From Ensifer sp. WSM1721 (GTDB lineage: Bacteria; Pseudomonadota; Alphaproteobacteria; Rhizobiales; Rhizobiaceae), in assembly GCF_000513895.2 (NCBI RefSeq), contig NZ_CP165783.1, forward strand, positions 1,302,001-1,366,000: a stretch of DNA of 64,000 nucleotides, read 5' to 3'. Positions 18,304 to 30,763 of this stretch are shown piece by piece. The notes beneath the pieces are model-generated. The model ran no database searches, had not been told where the DNA came from, and was given only the letters and a program-made list of their open reading frames with translations. The first letter of the stretch is position 1; every line of letters begins with the position of its first letter. The translations under genes and the position numbers were made by a program.

Positions 18304-19365
18304 ATGGTCACAATCAAGGAAATCGCAGCGGCCGTCGGCGTGTCGTCGGCGACCGTCTCGCGGGTCTTGAACTACGATCCGACACTGTCGATTTCGACCA
18401 AGAAACGTCAGGCGATCATCGAGACGGCCGAGGCGCTGAACTATGCGACGCCGCGCAACCGCAGCCGTGCCGCGGCTCAAGCCGTCGGCGCAGGGCTGAA
18501 GATCGCGCTCGTGCATTTCCTCGATCCCGCTCAGGAACTGGCCGATCCCTACTATGTCGGCGTCCGCCTCGGCATCGAAAGCCGCTGTCAGGCGCTGAAG
18601 AGCGAGGTCGTCAAGGTCTTTCTCACCGGGAGTTCGCCGGAAGCGGCGATGCTGGAGGGTGCCTCGGGCGTGGTGGCTGTCGGCCATTATTATGGCGACG
18701 AGCTCGAATGGCTGCGCCGCCACAGCCGGCACCTGGTCTTTGCCGATCATGCACCTGCGGGAGACGCGGACGACAGCGTGCTGAGCGACATTGCGCTGGC
18801 GATGACCCGGCTCCTGGAAGCGGTGCACGCCATGGGCTATCGCCGGATCGGCTTCATCGGCTGGATCGACACGTTCTACGGGCCCGACAACATCCATTCG
18901 GAGCGTCGTTGCCGCACCTACATCGACTGGATGACCAAGGCAGGACTCTATGACCCGGAATTGTGCATGGTCGAGCGCCGGACGCCCGACAGCGGCTATA
19001 TGCTCGCCAGGGCGATGCTGGCGAAACCCGATCCGCCCAAGATCCTGATCACCTGCAACGACAATATGGCGCTCGGCGCCTACCGGGCGATCCACGAAAT
19101 GGGCCTCAGGATTCCCGAGGACATCGCGGTCGTGAGCTTCAATGACATTCCGGTCGCGCAGTTCTTGGGGCCGCCGCTTTCCACGGTGAAAATCCCGGCA
19201 GAGCTGATCGGGGAAACCGCGGTGGACCTGTTGCTCGAGCGTCTTTCCGGCCGCGAGGTCGCCAAGAAGGTGATCCTTGCGACCGAGGTGGTCTGGCGGG
19301 GGAGCACGCCTCAGCCGACCGAGGCTACGGCGAGGGTCGAGGCTACGGCGCCCGGTGCGTTCTAG
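18304..19365 (+). CDS. lacR: LacI-family repressor of the lac operon (LacR)
   Basis: A 353-residue LacI-type regulator. The N-terminal helix-turn-helix (TIKEIAAAVGVSSATVSRVL) and hinge are followed by a periplasmic-binding-protein-like sugar domain (MGYRRIGFIGWID; ILITCNDNMALGAYRAIHEM). It precedes the lacEFGZK genes and would repress them until a galactoside is bound. A toxin-antitoxin pair on the other strand separates it from lacE. Candidate operators occur in front of both lacR and lacE. Confidence 0.87.
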   Translation: MVTIKEIAAAVGVSSATVSRVLNYDPTLSISTKKRQAIIETAEALNYATPRNRSRAAAQAVGAGLKIALVHFLDPAQELADPYYVGVRLGIESRCQALKSEVVKVFLTGSSPEAAMLEGASGVVAVGHYYGDELEWLRRHSRHLVFADHAPAGDADDSVLSDIALAMTRLLEAVHAMGYRRIGFIGWIDTFYGPDNIHSERRCRTYIDWMTKAGLYDPELCMVERRTPDSGYMLARAMLAKPDPPKILITCNDNMALGAYRAIHEMGLRIPEDIAVVSFNDIPVAQFLGPPLSTVKIPAELIGETAVDLLLERLSGREVAKKVILATEVVWRGSTPQPTEATARVEATAPGAF

Positions 19366-19416
19366 AAGTCAGCGGGATGCGGGCGGAAAACCGGGCATAC
19401 TTTTCCTAATGCCGCT

Positions 19417-19830
19417 CTAAAAGTCCCAGGGTGAAATCAACTCGAGACCCGCTGTAGCGAAATCCGCGATATTACGCGTAGCCAAGCGCCCACCGTTGAT
19501 CCGGGCTATGGCGGCGATCATTCCATCGGGAGCCGACATGAGACGACCTTGTCGCGACGCAGCGCCCATGATCTCGCCATAGGCAATCGCCGCCTCCTCG
19601 GTGAGACCGAATATCCGATCGGCGAAGCGTTGCCTCCAGTCGGCGAGTCCCTGCTGCAGCCGTCGAGCGCGCTGATCCGGCAAGATCTTTTCGATACCGT
19701 ACGCTATTTCGGCAATCGTAACGGTCGGAAGCGCGAGCTCCGCATCGTAGCGCACGAGCCAGGCGATAACAGCCTCGGAAGGTGTCTTGCGCAGCGTTTC
19801 CGATACGACGTTGGTGTCTACAAAAATCAA
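19417..19830 (-). CDS. PIN-domain toxin (VapC/FitB-like)
   Basis: A 137-residue PIN-domain ribonuclease. Acidic residues fitting the active site are Asp5 (FVDTNVVSE), Glu41 (TIAEIAYG) and Asp102 (SAPDGMIAAIA), and the C-terminal TRNIADF segment is typical. The sequence is closest to the FitB-like subgroup by eye. It starts inside the antitoxin stop codon (4-bp overlap). The pair sits between lacR and lacE on the opposite strand and looks inserted there. Confidence 0.87.
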   Translation of the reverse strand: MIFVDTNVVSETLRKTPSEAVIAWLVRYDAELALPTVTIAEIAYGIEKILPDQRARRLQQGLADWRQRFADRIFGLTEEAAIAYGEIMGAASRQGRLMSAPDGMIAAIARINGGRLATRNIADFATAGLELISPWDF

Positions 19831-20075
19831 AGCTCAGGACCCGTGTGCCCTTTCCGCTCTTCTCTAATCACCGCCTCAAGGTCAACATCGGTGCCGTAGC
19901 TTCTGGACAAGCGCTTGTAAAACGCCGCGGCGGGCTCTCGCCCGGCCTCTCGAACTTCATACAATTCGAGCGCACGTTCCACTACGTCGGCGATCGAGCG
20001 GTTCTCGCGCCGTGCGAGCCGATGCGCGAGTTCACGCGCCTTAGCGCTTCGAACGGAAAGTTGCGGGGCAGCCAT
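19827..20075 (-). CDS. Antitoxin partner of the PIN toxin (PSK/Phd-like, short)
   Basis: An 82-residue protein with an N-terminal ribbon-helix-helix-like DNA-binding region (LSVRSAKARELAHRLARREN) and an acidic C-terminal toxin-binding region, as in Rv0623/VapB-type antitoxins. The ATG at 20075 has AAGGAG six bases upstream; a frame open to 20123 lacks a ribosome site and covers the operator region. It is co-translated with the downstream PIN toxin. Confidence 0.82.
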   Translation of the reverse strand: MAAPQLSVRSAKARELAHRLARRENRSIADVVERALELYEVREAGREPAAAFYKRLSRSYGTDVDLEAVIREERKGHTGPEL

Positions 20076-20115
20076 TGGTAACTCCTTTTCCAACAATATA
20101 GCCCGCAGCGGGCAT

Positions 20116-20147
20116 GCCATCAAGATGGCGGTAGCTATCTCGATGGC
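20116..20147. promoter_or_regulatory. Twin operator-like palindromes upstream of the antitoxin
   Basis: GCCATCAAGATGGC (20116-20129) is a perfect 6-bp-arm palindrome. GCTATCTCGATGGC (20134-20147) is a near copy 18 bp away. They lie 41-72 bp upstream of the antitoxin start, as expected for autorepression by the complex. A separate GC hairpin, GCCCGCAGCGGGC, is at 20101-20113. Confidence 0.5.
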
Positions 20148-20169
20148 TCCGCGGCGGCGAAAAAAGCCG

Positions 20170-20183
20170 AGTAAAAATTTACT
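20170..20183. promoter_or_regulatory. Putative LacR operator upstream of lacE
   Basis: AGTAAAAATTTACT has perfect AGTAAA/TTTACT arms around AA and lies 90 bp before lacE. It matches the site at 18243-18256 in front of lacR. Between the two lies the toxin-antitoxin pair. Confidence 0.6.
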
Positions 20184-20272
20184 GAAATATTGCCTCCTTC
20201 AGAATTTTGAGAAATACTCCGTCACCGAGACAGAGAGGATGTCTCGGGGAACGAACCTTGAGGGAGGAAGCA

Positions 20273-21547
20273 ATGGACAATCTGGCGCGTGCCTATCTGC
20301 CGCGTATCGCCGGCCTCGCTTTGGCGAGCGCAAGTTTCTTGGCGGTGACTGCCGCCGAGGCCAAGGAAATCACCATCTGGTGTTGGGATCCGAACTTCAA
20401 CGTCGCGATCATGAAGGAAGCGGGCGCCCGCTACACCAAGACGCATCCGGATGTCACCTTCAATATCGTCGATTTCGCCAAGACCGATGTCGAGCAGAAG
20501 CTGCAGACGGGTCTCGCATCGGGTACCGCCGAGGCGCTCCCCGACATCGTCCTCATCGAGGACTACGGCGCGCAGAAATATCTCCAATCCTTTCCCGGCG
20601 CCTTCGCGCCTCTTTCCGGTACCGTCGACTATTCGGGTTTCGCTCCCTACAAGGTTGAGGTGATGACCTTAGACGGTCAGGTCTACGGCATGCCCTTCGA
20701 TTCCGGCGTCACCGGGCTCTATTATCGCAAGGATTATCTCGAGCAGGCCGGCTTCAAGCCTGAGGACATGCAGAACCTCACCTGGGACCGCTTCATCGAA
20801 ATCGGCAAGGAAGTGGAAGCCAAGACCGGCAAGAAGATGATGGGCCTCGACCCTAACGATGCCGGCATTGTCCGCATCATGATGCAATCGGCCGGGCAAT
20901 GGTATTTCGACAAGGAAGGCAAGACGAACATCGCCGGCAACGCGGCGCTGAAGGCAGCGCTCGAGACGGTCGGCAAGATCATGCAGGCTAATATCTACAA
21001 GCCGGCCAACGGCTGGTCCGACTGGGTCGGCACCTTCACCTCCGGCGACGTCGCGACCGTGGTGACCGGCGTGTGGATTACCGGAACCGTCAAGGCGCAG
21101 CCGGACCAGGCGGGAAAATGGGGCGTAGCGCCCATCCCGGCGCTTTCGATCGAAGGCGCGACGCATGCCTCGAACCTCGGCGGATCGAGCTGGTACGTGC
21201 TCGAGAGCTCTGCCGAGAAGGCCGAGGCGATCGACTTCCTGAACGAGATCTACGCCAAGGACATCGACTTCTATCAGAAGATCCTGCAGGAGCGCGGCGC
21301 CGTCGGCTCGCTGCTCGCCGCCCGCGGTGGTGCTGCCTATGAGGCGGCCGATCCGTTCTTCGGCGGCGAAAAGGTCTGGCAGAACTTCTCCGATTGGCTG
21401 GCGAAGGTTCCATCGGTCAATTACGGCGTCTTCACCAACGAGGCGGATCTCGCGGTCACCGCGCAATTGCCGGCGCTGACGCAGGGCACGCCGGTGGACG
21501 AGGTGCTGAAGGCGATCGACGCCGAGGTCAGCGGCCAGATCCAGTAG
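20273..21547 (+). CDS. lacE: Lactose ABC importer, periplasmic binding protein (LacE)
   Basis: A 424-residue family-1 sugar-binding protein that delivers lactose or related beta-galactosides to LacFG. The signal peptide is residues 1-30 (GLALASASFLAVTAAEAKE). The mature part has sugar-binding-protein features such as YGMPFDSGVTGLYYRKDYLEQAGF. The start at 20273 follows GGGAGGAAG; codons before it in frame have no ribosome site. First gene of lacEFGZK. Confidence 0.88.
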   Translation: MDNLARAYLPRIAGLALASASFLAVTAAEAKEITIWCWDPNFNVAIMKEAGARYTKTHPDVTFNIVDFAKTDVEQKLQTGLASGTAEALPDIVLIEDYGAQKYLQSFPGAFAPLSGTVDYSGFAPYKVEVMTLDGQVYGMPFDSGVTGLYYRKDYLEQAGFKPEDMQNLTWDRFIEIGKEVEAKTGKKMMGLDPNDAGIVRIMMQSAGQWYFDKEGKTNIAGNAALKAALETVGKIMQANIYKPANGWSDWVGTFTSGDVATVVTGVWITGTVKAQPDQAGKWGVAPIPALSIEGATHASNLGGSSWYVLESSAEKAEAIDFLNEIYAKDIDFYQKILQERGAVGSLLAARGGAAYEAADPFFGGEKVWQNFSDWLAKVPSVNYGVFTNEADLAVTAQLPALTQGTPVDEVLKAIDAEVSGQIQ

Positions 21548-21627
21548 AACGCGGCGGTATTCTTCACCGCTCGTGGCCGTGGCGACTTGAGCCACGGCCA
21601 ACCAGTCCCGCATCCATGAGGTTGACG

Positions 21628-22527
21628 ATGGCTCACGCGCGCCGCGGCGGCATCGGCCGATATTATGACGTCAATGGCTGGCTCTTCGTCGCGCCGGCGC
21701 TCGGGCTGATCGCCCTATTCATGATCTATCCGATCCTCTGGTCGCTCTGGATGTCCTTCCAGTCCGGCCGCGGCATGACGATGAAGTTCGCCGGCTTTGC
21801 CAACATCGTACGCCTTTGGAACGATCCGGTCTTCATCAAGGCGCTCACCAACACGATGACCTATTTCGTCGTGCAGGTGCCGATCATGATCCTGCTCGCA
21901 CTGATCCTGGCGTCGCTCCTCAACAATCCGCGCCTCGTCGGCAGGGGGCTTTTCCGCACCGCAATCTTCCTGCCCTGCGTCACCTCGCTCGTCGCCTATT
22001 CCGTGCTCTTCAAGGGCATGTTCGCGCCCGACGGTATCGTCAATTCGACCCTCCAGGCGATCGGCATCATCGCCTCGCCCATTCCCTGGCTGACAAACCC
22101 CTTCTGGGCGAAGACGCTCGTGATCATCGCGATCACCTGGCGCTGGACCGGCTACAACATGATCTTCTATTTGGCGGCGCTGCAGAACATCGACAAGTCG
22201 ATCTACGAGGTCGCGCGCATCGACGGCGTTCCGGCCTGGGCGCGCTTCGCCCACATCACCATCCCGCTCCTGAAGCCGGTCATCCTCTTCACCACGGTGA
22301 TTTCGACGATCGGCACGCTGCAGCTCTTCGACGAGGTCTACAACCTGACCGAAGGCAAGGGCGGACCGTCCAACGCGACGCTGACCTTGTCGCTCTATAT
22401 CTACAATCTCACCTTCCGCTTCATGCCGAATTTCGGCTATGCGGCAACGGTCTCCTACGTCATCGTCGTCCTGGTCGCGCTCCTCGCCTTCGTCCAGTTC
22501 TTCGCAGCAAGGGAGCGCGACCGATGA
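21628..22527 (+). CDS. lacF: Lactose ABC importer, permease (LacF)
   Basis: A 299-residue MalF-type permease with six predicted membrane segments, beginning with LFVAPALGLIALFMIYPILW. The EAA coupling loop is YEVARIDGVPAWARFAHITIP. The start at 21628 has GAGG six bases upstream; an ATG at 21616 is possible. The stop overlaps lacG by 4 bp. Confidence 0.88.
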   Translation: MAHARRGGIGRYYDVNGWLFVAPALGLIALFMIYPILWSLWMSFQSGRGMTMKFAGFANIVRLWNDPVFIKALTNTMTYFVVQVPIMILLALILASLLNNPRLVGRGLFRTAIFLPCVTSLVAYSVLFKGMFAPDGIVNSTLQAIGIIASPIPWLTNPFWAKTLVIIAITWRWTGYNMIFYLAALQNIDKSIYEVARIDGVPAWARFAHITIPLLKPVILFTTVISTIGTLQLFDEVYNLTEGKGGPSNATLTLSLYIYNLTFRFMPNFGYAATVSYVIVVLVALLAFVQFFAARERDR

Positions 22528-23345
22528 AAAACGGCCTTGGACGCTTTGCAGCCGCGGTACTCACCTATGGCTTCCTCGGGCTGATGGCCTTCGTCTCCGT
22601 CTTCCCGTTCATTTGGATGGTGCTCGGCGCCACCAATTCCTCGATCGACATCATCAAGGGCAACCTTCTGCCGGGCGAAGCACTTGCGACAAATGTCGGC
22701 AACTTCTTCACGCTGGTGAACGTGCCTCTTGTCTTCTGGAATTCGGCGAAGATCGCTCTTCTTGCGACCGCGCTGACGCTCGCGGTATCGTCGCTCGCCG
22801 GCTACGGTTTCGAGATGTTCCGTTCGCGCCAGCGCGAGCGTGTCTACCGCGTCATGCTGTTGACGCTGATGATCCCGTTTGCGGCGCTGATGATCCCGCT
22901 CTTCATCATGATGGGCAAGGCGGGCCTCATCAACACGCATCTGGCGGTCGTTCTGCCCTCGATCGGCTCGGCCTTCGTCATCTTCTATTTTCGGCAGAGC
23001 ACGAAGGCTTTCCCATCTGAATTGCGTGACGCCGCCAAGGTTGACGGCCTCAAGGAGTGGCAGATCTTCCTTTTCATCTACGTGCCGGTGATGCGGTCAA
23101 CTTACGCGGCGGCATTCGTCATCGTCTTCATGACGGCCTGGAACAATTATCTCTGGCCGCTGATCGTCCTGCAGTCGAACGAGACCAAGACGATCACGTT
23201 GGTCATCTCGTCGCTCGCCTCCGCCTATTACCCCGACTATGGCGTGGTGATGGTCGGCACCATCCTTGCGACGCTCCCGACGCTCGCCGTTTTCTTCTTC
23301 ATGCAACGCCAATTCGTCCAGGGCATGCTGGGCTCAGTGAAATAG
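22524..23345 (+). CDS. lacG: Lactose ABC importer, permease (LacG)
   Basis: A 273-residue MalG-type permease with about six membrane segments (TYGFLGLMAFVSVFPFIWMV first) and the EAA loop LRDAAKVDGLKEWQIFLFIY. It pairs with LacF. The start overlaps the lacF stop (ATGA). Conserved C-terminal FVQGMLGSVK is typical of the subfamily. Confidence 0.88.
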   Translation: MKNGLGRFAAAVLTYGFLGLMAFVSVFPFIWMVLGATNSSIDIIKGNLLPGEALATNVGNFFTLVNVPLVFWNSAKIALLATALTLAVSSLAGYGFEMFRSRQRERVYRVMLLTLMIPFAALMIPLFIMMGKAGLINTHLAVVLPSIGSAFVIFYFRQSTKAFPSELRDAAKVDGLKEWQIFLFIYVPVMRSTYAAAFVIVFMTAWNNYLWPLIVLQSNETKTITLVISSLASAYYPDYGVVMVGTILATLPTLAVFFFMQRQFVQGMLGSVK

Positions 23346-23353
23346 GAAAGATG

Positions 23354-25614
23354 ATGCGCTCTGTTACTTCCTTCAACGATTCATGGGTCTTCTCCGAAGG
23401 CTTCGTCGCCGCTGACGCCGGCCGGCTCAAAGCCGGACAAGCCGTGAGCCTGCCGCATAATGCCGTCGAGCTCCCCTTCAACTATTTCGACGAGACGTGC
23501 TATCAGCGCGCCTTCACCTATCAGAAGGTCATCGCCTGGCGCCCCGACTTCTCCGGCCGCGAGGTCTCGCTCGTCTTCGACGCCGCGATGGCGGATGCCG
23601 TCGTCTATCTGAACGGCGAGGAGATCGTCGCCCATAAGGACGGCTACACGCCCTTCGAAGCGCGCCTCACCGGCAAGCTCCGCGAGGGCGACAATCTGAT
23701 CACCGTCAAGATCGACGGCAGCGAGAATCCGGAGATCCCACCCTTCGGCGGCCGGATCGATTATCTCACCTATGCCGGCATTTATCGCGACGTCTGGCTC
23801 AAGGTCACCGACCCGGTCGCGATCGCCAACATCAAGATCGAGACCCGCGACGTGCTGAGCGACGCCAAGTCGATCACTGTCCGCTGTGATCTTTCCAATC
23901 CGCAGAGGCTCGCTTTCGCCGGCACGGTGACGGCGCTCCTTAGGGATGCCGAAGGCGAACTCCTCGCCGAAGCGGTCGGCGAGACCGGCGGCGAAAGCGT
24001 CACGCTCGAAATGACCGGCCTCAAGGGACTTTCGCTCTGGGACATCGACGCCCCGGTTCTTTACCAGGTGGAAGTGCAGCTCCGGACCGACCAGGGCCGC
24101 GACCTTCTTTCCTCGCGTTTCGGCTTCCGCACGGCGGAATTCACCGTGGACGGCTTCCGGCTCAACGGCCGGCCGCTGAAGATTCGCGGGCTCAACCGCC
24201 ACCAGGCCTTTCCCTATGTCGGCTATGCCATGGGGCGCACGGCGCAGGAGCGCGACGCGGAACTGCTCAAGCACAAGCTGCACTGCAATCTCGTGCGCAC
24301 CTCGCATTATCCGCAGTCGAAATGGTTCCTCGACCATTGCGACCGCATCGGCCTCCTCGTCTTCGAGGAAATCCCGGGCTGGCAGCACATCGGCGGCGAG
24401 GCATGGAAAGAGGAGGCGATCCGGAACGTCCGCCGGATGATTGAGCGCGACTGGAACCATCCCTCGATCGTCATCTGGGGCGTGCGCATCAACGAGTCGC
24501 AGGATTCGCACGACTTCTATGTCGAGACCAATCGCCTCGCCCGCGAACTCGACCCGACCCGCCAGACCGGCGGCGTGCGCTACATCACCGATAGCGAGCT
24601 TTTGGAAGACGTCTACACGATGAACGACTTCATCCTCGGCAACGAGGAACTGCCCGGCTCTAACCGCCCGCGCACCGCGCTCCGCCCGCAGCAGGAATGC
24701 ACCGGGCTTTCGCGCAAGGTGCCCTATCTCATCACCGAGTTCGGCGGGCACATGTACCCGACGAAGATCTACGACCAGGAGCAGCGGCAGGCCGAACATG
24801 TGCGCCGGCACCTCGAAGTTCTGAATGCCGCCCATGGCGACCCGAGCATCTCCGGCGCGATCGGCTGGTGCATGTTCGACTACAACACCCATAAGGACTT
24901 CGGCTCCGGCGACCGCATCTGCTATCACGGCGTCATGGACATGTTCCGCGAACCGAAATTCGCGGCTTACGTTTACGCAAGCCAATGCGACCCGTCGGAG
25001 GAGGTGGTGATGAAGCCCGTCACCTTCTGGGCGCGCGGCGAGCGCAACATCGGCGGCGTGCTGCCGCTGATCGTGCTCACCAATTGCGACGAGATCGAAC
25101 TCAAATACGGATCTCTCGTGAAACGCGTCGGCCCGGACCGCGAGAACTTCCCGCATCTGCCGCATGCGCCCGTCGTCATCGACCACCGCCATTTCACCAA
25201 GGACGAGCTCGGTGTCTGGGGCATGAAGTGGGAAAGCGCCGAATTCACCGGCTTCATCGGCGGCAAGGCGGTCGCCAATCTCCGCATGGTCGCTGATCCC
25301 GTGCCAGCGAAGCTTCAAATCGAGACCGATGGCAAGACGATCAGAGCCGAGGGCCGCGACTGCGTCCGCGTCATCGTCCGCGCGCTCGATCAGGCCGGCA
25401 ACATCCTGCCGTTCCTGAACGACGCCATCGATATCGAGGTTCAAGGCCCGGCGCGGCTCATCGGCCCCGCCCGCCTCGTCTTTCAGGGCGGCACGACCGG
25501 CTTCTGGCTGGAGTCGGTCGGCAGCGCCGGCGATGTCCTAGTCACCGTGACGTCGTCGCGCCTCGGCGCGGCAAAGCTGGACCTTGTGGCATCGGCCGAG
25601 GGAGCGGCGAGCGC

Positions 25615-25618
<4 letters not shown>
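23354..25618 (+). CDS. lacZ: Beta-galactosidase, glycoside hydrolase family 2 (LacZ)
   Basis: A 754-residue cytoplasmic GH2 enzyme hydrolysing lactose imported by LacEFGK. The N-terminal sugar-binding jelly roll (about 1-170) leads to an immunoglobulin-like domain and a TIM barrel. The family signature [10 protein letters not shown], acid/base region [11 protein letters not shown] and nucleophile region [10 protein letters not shown] are visible. It is shorter than E. coli LacZ (1024) and lacks its C-terminal domain, as is usual for this rhizobial subgroup. ATG codons at 23351 and 23354 are both possible; AGGA spacing favours the second. The stop overlaps lacK by 4 bp. Confidence 0.88.
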
Positions 25619-26691
<1,073 letters not shown>

Positions 26692-26771
26692 CACGCGACG
26701 GATCAAAAGATGGAACCATAAAGCCCGCACCAGTGTTCGGCCTCGATCAATCGACACGAGGTGCGGCGACC

Positions 26772-27641
26772 ATGACACCAACAGTGAAACACCGGTTCGT
26801 CGAGTTGGACGGCATCGGCGTCTTCTATCGCGAAGCGGGCCCCGAGGATGCGCCGGTCGTCCTGCTTCCCCACGGCTATCCATGCTCGTCCTACGAGTTC
26901 CGCAACTTCATGCCGCTACTGGCCGATCGGTGGCGGCTCATCGCGCCGGATTTTCCGGGGTCGGGATACAGCGACACGCCGGACGACTTCACCTATGACT
27001 TCGACGGCTTCGCCGACTTCCTCGAGGCTTTCATCCGCCGCCTCGGTGCCAATCGTTTCGCGCTCTATCTGCACGACTTCGGGTCCCAGATCGGTCTCCG
27101 GCTGGCAATCCGCCGGCCGGACCTGATCGCCGCGCTGATCCTCCAGAACGGCGACATCTACGAGGACGTGCTGGGTCCGAAATACGCGCCGCTTAAGGAG
27201 TATTTCCGCAATCCCACCGCCGAGGGCCGGGCCAAGCTCGGCGAAGCAGTGAGCGAAGAGGGCTACCGGGACGAGTTCCTGAACGATGTTCGGCCCGAGC
27301 TTGCCGAGCGGATTCCGCCCGATCTCTGGAAACTGCATTGGTCGCTGACAACGCCCCGGCGACGGGAGATCGCCATAGACGTCATCGCAGGTCTGCGGGA
27401 AAACCTTGACTGGTTCCCTCGCTACCAGGCCTATTTGCGCGAACATCAACCGCCGACGCTGATCGTATGGGGACCTCAGGACGGCTATATGCCCGAAGCT
27501 TCGGCCCGCGCTTATCTCCGCGACCTCCCGAAGGCCGAATTGCACCTCTTCGACGGAGGACATTGGCTGCTGGAGACGAACCTCCGGGAGGTCGCCGCGG
27601 TCACACGGGACTTTCTCTTGCGAATGTCTCCGGCCTTCTGA
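26772..27641 (+). CDS. Alpha/beta hydrolase with an aspartate nucleophile (epoxide hydrolase/dehalogenase type)
   Basis: A 289-residue alpha/beta-hydrolase. The nucleophile elbow is LHDFGSQIG with Asp102 where esterases have serine; catalytic His264 (GGHWLLE) and acidic Asp237 (GPQDGYM) are in the expected places. The oxyanion region is LPHGYPCSS. Aspartate nucleophiles are found in epoxide hydrolases and haloalkane/fluoroacetate dehalogenases, so one of these reactions is likely; substrate unknown. It stands alone between lacK and the thi operon. The start at 26772 follows GAGGTG. Confidence 0.8.
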   Translation: MTPTVKHRFVELDGIGVFYREAGPEDAPVVLLPHGYPCSSYEFRNFMPLLADRWRLIAPDFPGSGYSDTPDDFTYDFDGFADFLEAFIRRLGANRFALYLHDFGSQIGLRLAIRRPDLIAALILQNGDIYEDVLGPKYAPLKEYFRNPTAEGRAKLGEAVSEEGYRDEFLNDVRPELAERIPPDLWKLHWSLTTPRRREIAIDVIAGLRENLDWFPRYQAYLREHQPPTLIVWGPQDGYMPEASARAYLRDLPKAELHLFDGGHWLLETNLREVAAVTRDFLLRMSPAF

Positions 27642-27747
27642 ACTAGAGCCACTGGCGACGGGGAAGCGGCCGCCAATCAACTGCGGAACCGCCAATTGCA
27701 TAAATGCTCTTGACGGCGCGGCGAGATCCGTCACTATTTGCGTCATT

Positions 27748-27842
27748 CACCAGGGGGGTCCCGGCAAGGGGCTGAGATACTGCTAGAGCGCGCAGTGACC
27801 CGTTGAACCTGATCCAGTTCATACTGGCGTAGGGACGGTGCG
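27748..27842 (+). promoter_or_regulatory. Thiamine pyrophosphate (THI-box) riboswitch
   Basis: The conserved aptamer parts are present in order: GGGGGGTCCCGG, GCTGAGATAC, the variable stem GCTAGAGCGCGCAGTGACC, then CCGTTGAACCTGATCCAGTT and ACTGGCGTAGGGA. The aptamer ends about 110 bp before thiC. TPP binding would switch off the thiCOSGE operon. I did not resolve the expression platform. Confidence 0.95.
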
Positions 27843-27851
27843 GGCGTTTGA

Positions 27852-29783
<1,932 letters not shown>

Positions 29784-29785
29784 GC

Positions 29786-30763
29786 ATGCGCGTGCTGATC
29801 AAGGGGGCCGGCGTCGCCGGCCTCACGGCCGCCCATGAACTCGCCGCCGGCGGCGCGGAGGTGACGGTGGCGGAGCATTCCCAAGGTCTCGCTGGCGCCG
29901 CCTCCTGGTATGCCGGCGGCATGCTCGCGCCCTGGTGCGAACGCGAGAGCGCCGAGGAGGCGGTCCTCACCTACGGCATCGGCGCCGCCGACTGGTGGGA
30001 AGCCGCCCTTCCCGCCGGTTCGGTCCATCGCAACGGCACGCTCGTCGTGGCACAGCCGCGCGACGGTGCCGAGCTCAAGCGCTTCGCTTCACGCACCTCC
30101 GGCTTCCGTTGGCTCGGTGCGGAGGAGATCGCAGCGCTCGAACCGGCGCTCGCCGGCCGCTTCCGCCACGCGCTGTTCTTTGCCGAAGAGGCCCATCTCG
30201 ATCCGCGCAAGGCGCTTTCGATGCTTCGGCAAGGGCTCGTTACGCAGGGCATGGTGTTCCGCGATAGCGAGATCGACGAAGGCGACTTCGCGCTCACCGT
30301 CGATTGCGCCGGCGCCGCCAGGATCGGCGAGGTCGAGGGCCTTCGCGGCGTTCGCGGCGAGATGGTCTATCTCCAGACGGACGAGGTCACGCTCTCCCGT
30401 CCCGTGCGCCTGCTGCACCCGCGCATTCCGCTCTATATCGTGCCGCGCGGCGGCGGGCTCTTCATGTGCGGGGCGACGATGATCGAAAGCGACGATGCCG
30501 GCCCGGTCACTGCCCGCTCGCTGATGGAGTTCCTGAACGCCGCCTATGCGCTGCATCCCGCCTTTGCCGAGGCCCGTCTCGTCGAGACCGGCGCGGGCGT
30601 GCGCCCGGCCTTTGCCGACAACCTGCCGCGGGTCTCGCGGCGCGGAAACATCATTTCCGTCAACGGCCTCTACCGCCATGGCTTCCTTCTGTCGCCGGCG
30701 ACGGCCAGGCAAGCAGCGGCGCTGGCCTTCGACGAACAATCAGGAAGAGGACATGTCCGATGA
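29786..30763 (+). CDS. thiO: Glycine oxidase ThiO
   Basis: A 325-residue FAD-dependent oxidase making dehydroglycine for the thiazole ring. The N-terminal dinucleotide motif is IKGAGVAGLTAAHELA, and the C-terminal substrate/FAD region includes GVRPAFADNLPRVSR and GLYRHGFLLSPA. It begins 2 bp after the thiC stop and overlaps thiS. Slightly shorter than the Bacillus enzyme (369), as is common in rhizobia. Confidence 0.92.
   Translation: MRVLIKGAGVAGLTAAHELAAGGAEVTVAEHSQGLAGAASWYAGGMLAPWCERESAEEAVLTYGIGAADWWEAALPAGSVHRNGTLVVAQPRDGAELKRFASRTSGFRWLGAEEIAALEPALAGRFRHALFFAEEAHLDPRKALSMLRQGLVTQGMVFRDSEIDEGDFALTVDCAGAARIGEVEGLRGVRGEMVYLQTDEVTLSRPVRLLHPRIPLYIVPRGGGLFMCGATMIESDDAGPVTARSLMEFLNAAYALHPAFAEARLVETGAGVRPAFADNLPRVSRRGNIISVNGLYRHGFLLSPATARQAAALAFDEQSGRGHVR

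Noticed and set aside
23381..25444. Long minus-strand frame opposite lacZ
   Set aside because: Antisense shadow of a clear GH2 gene; no ribosome site or family motif.
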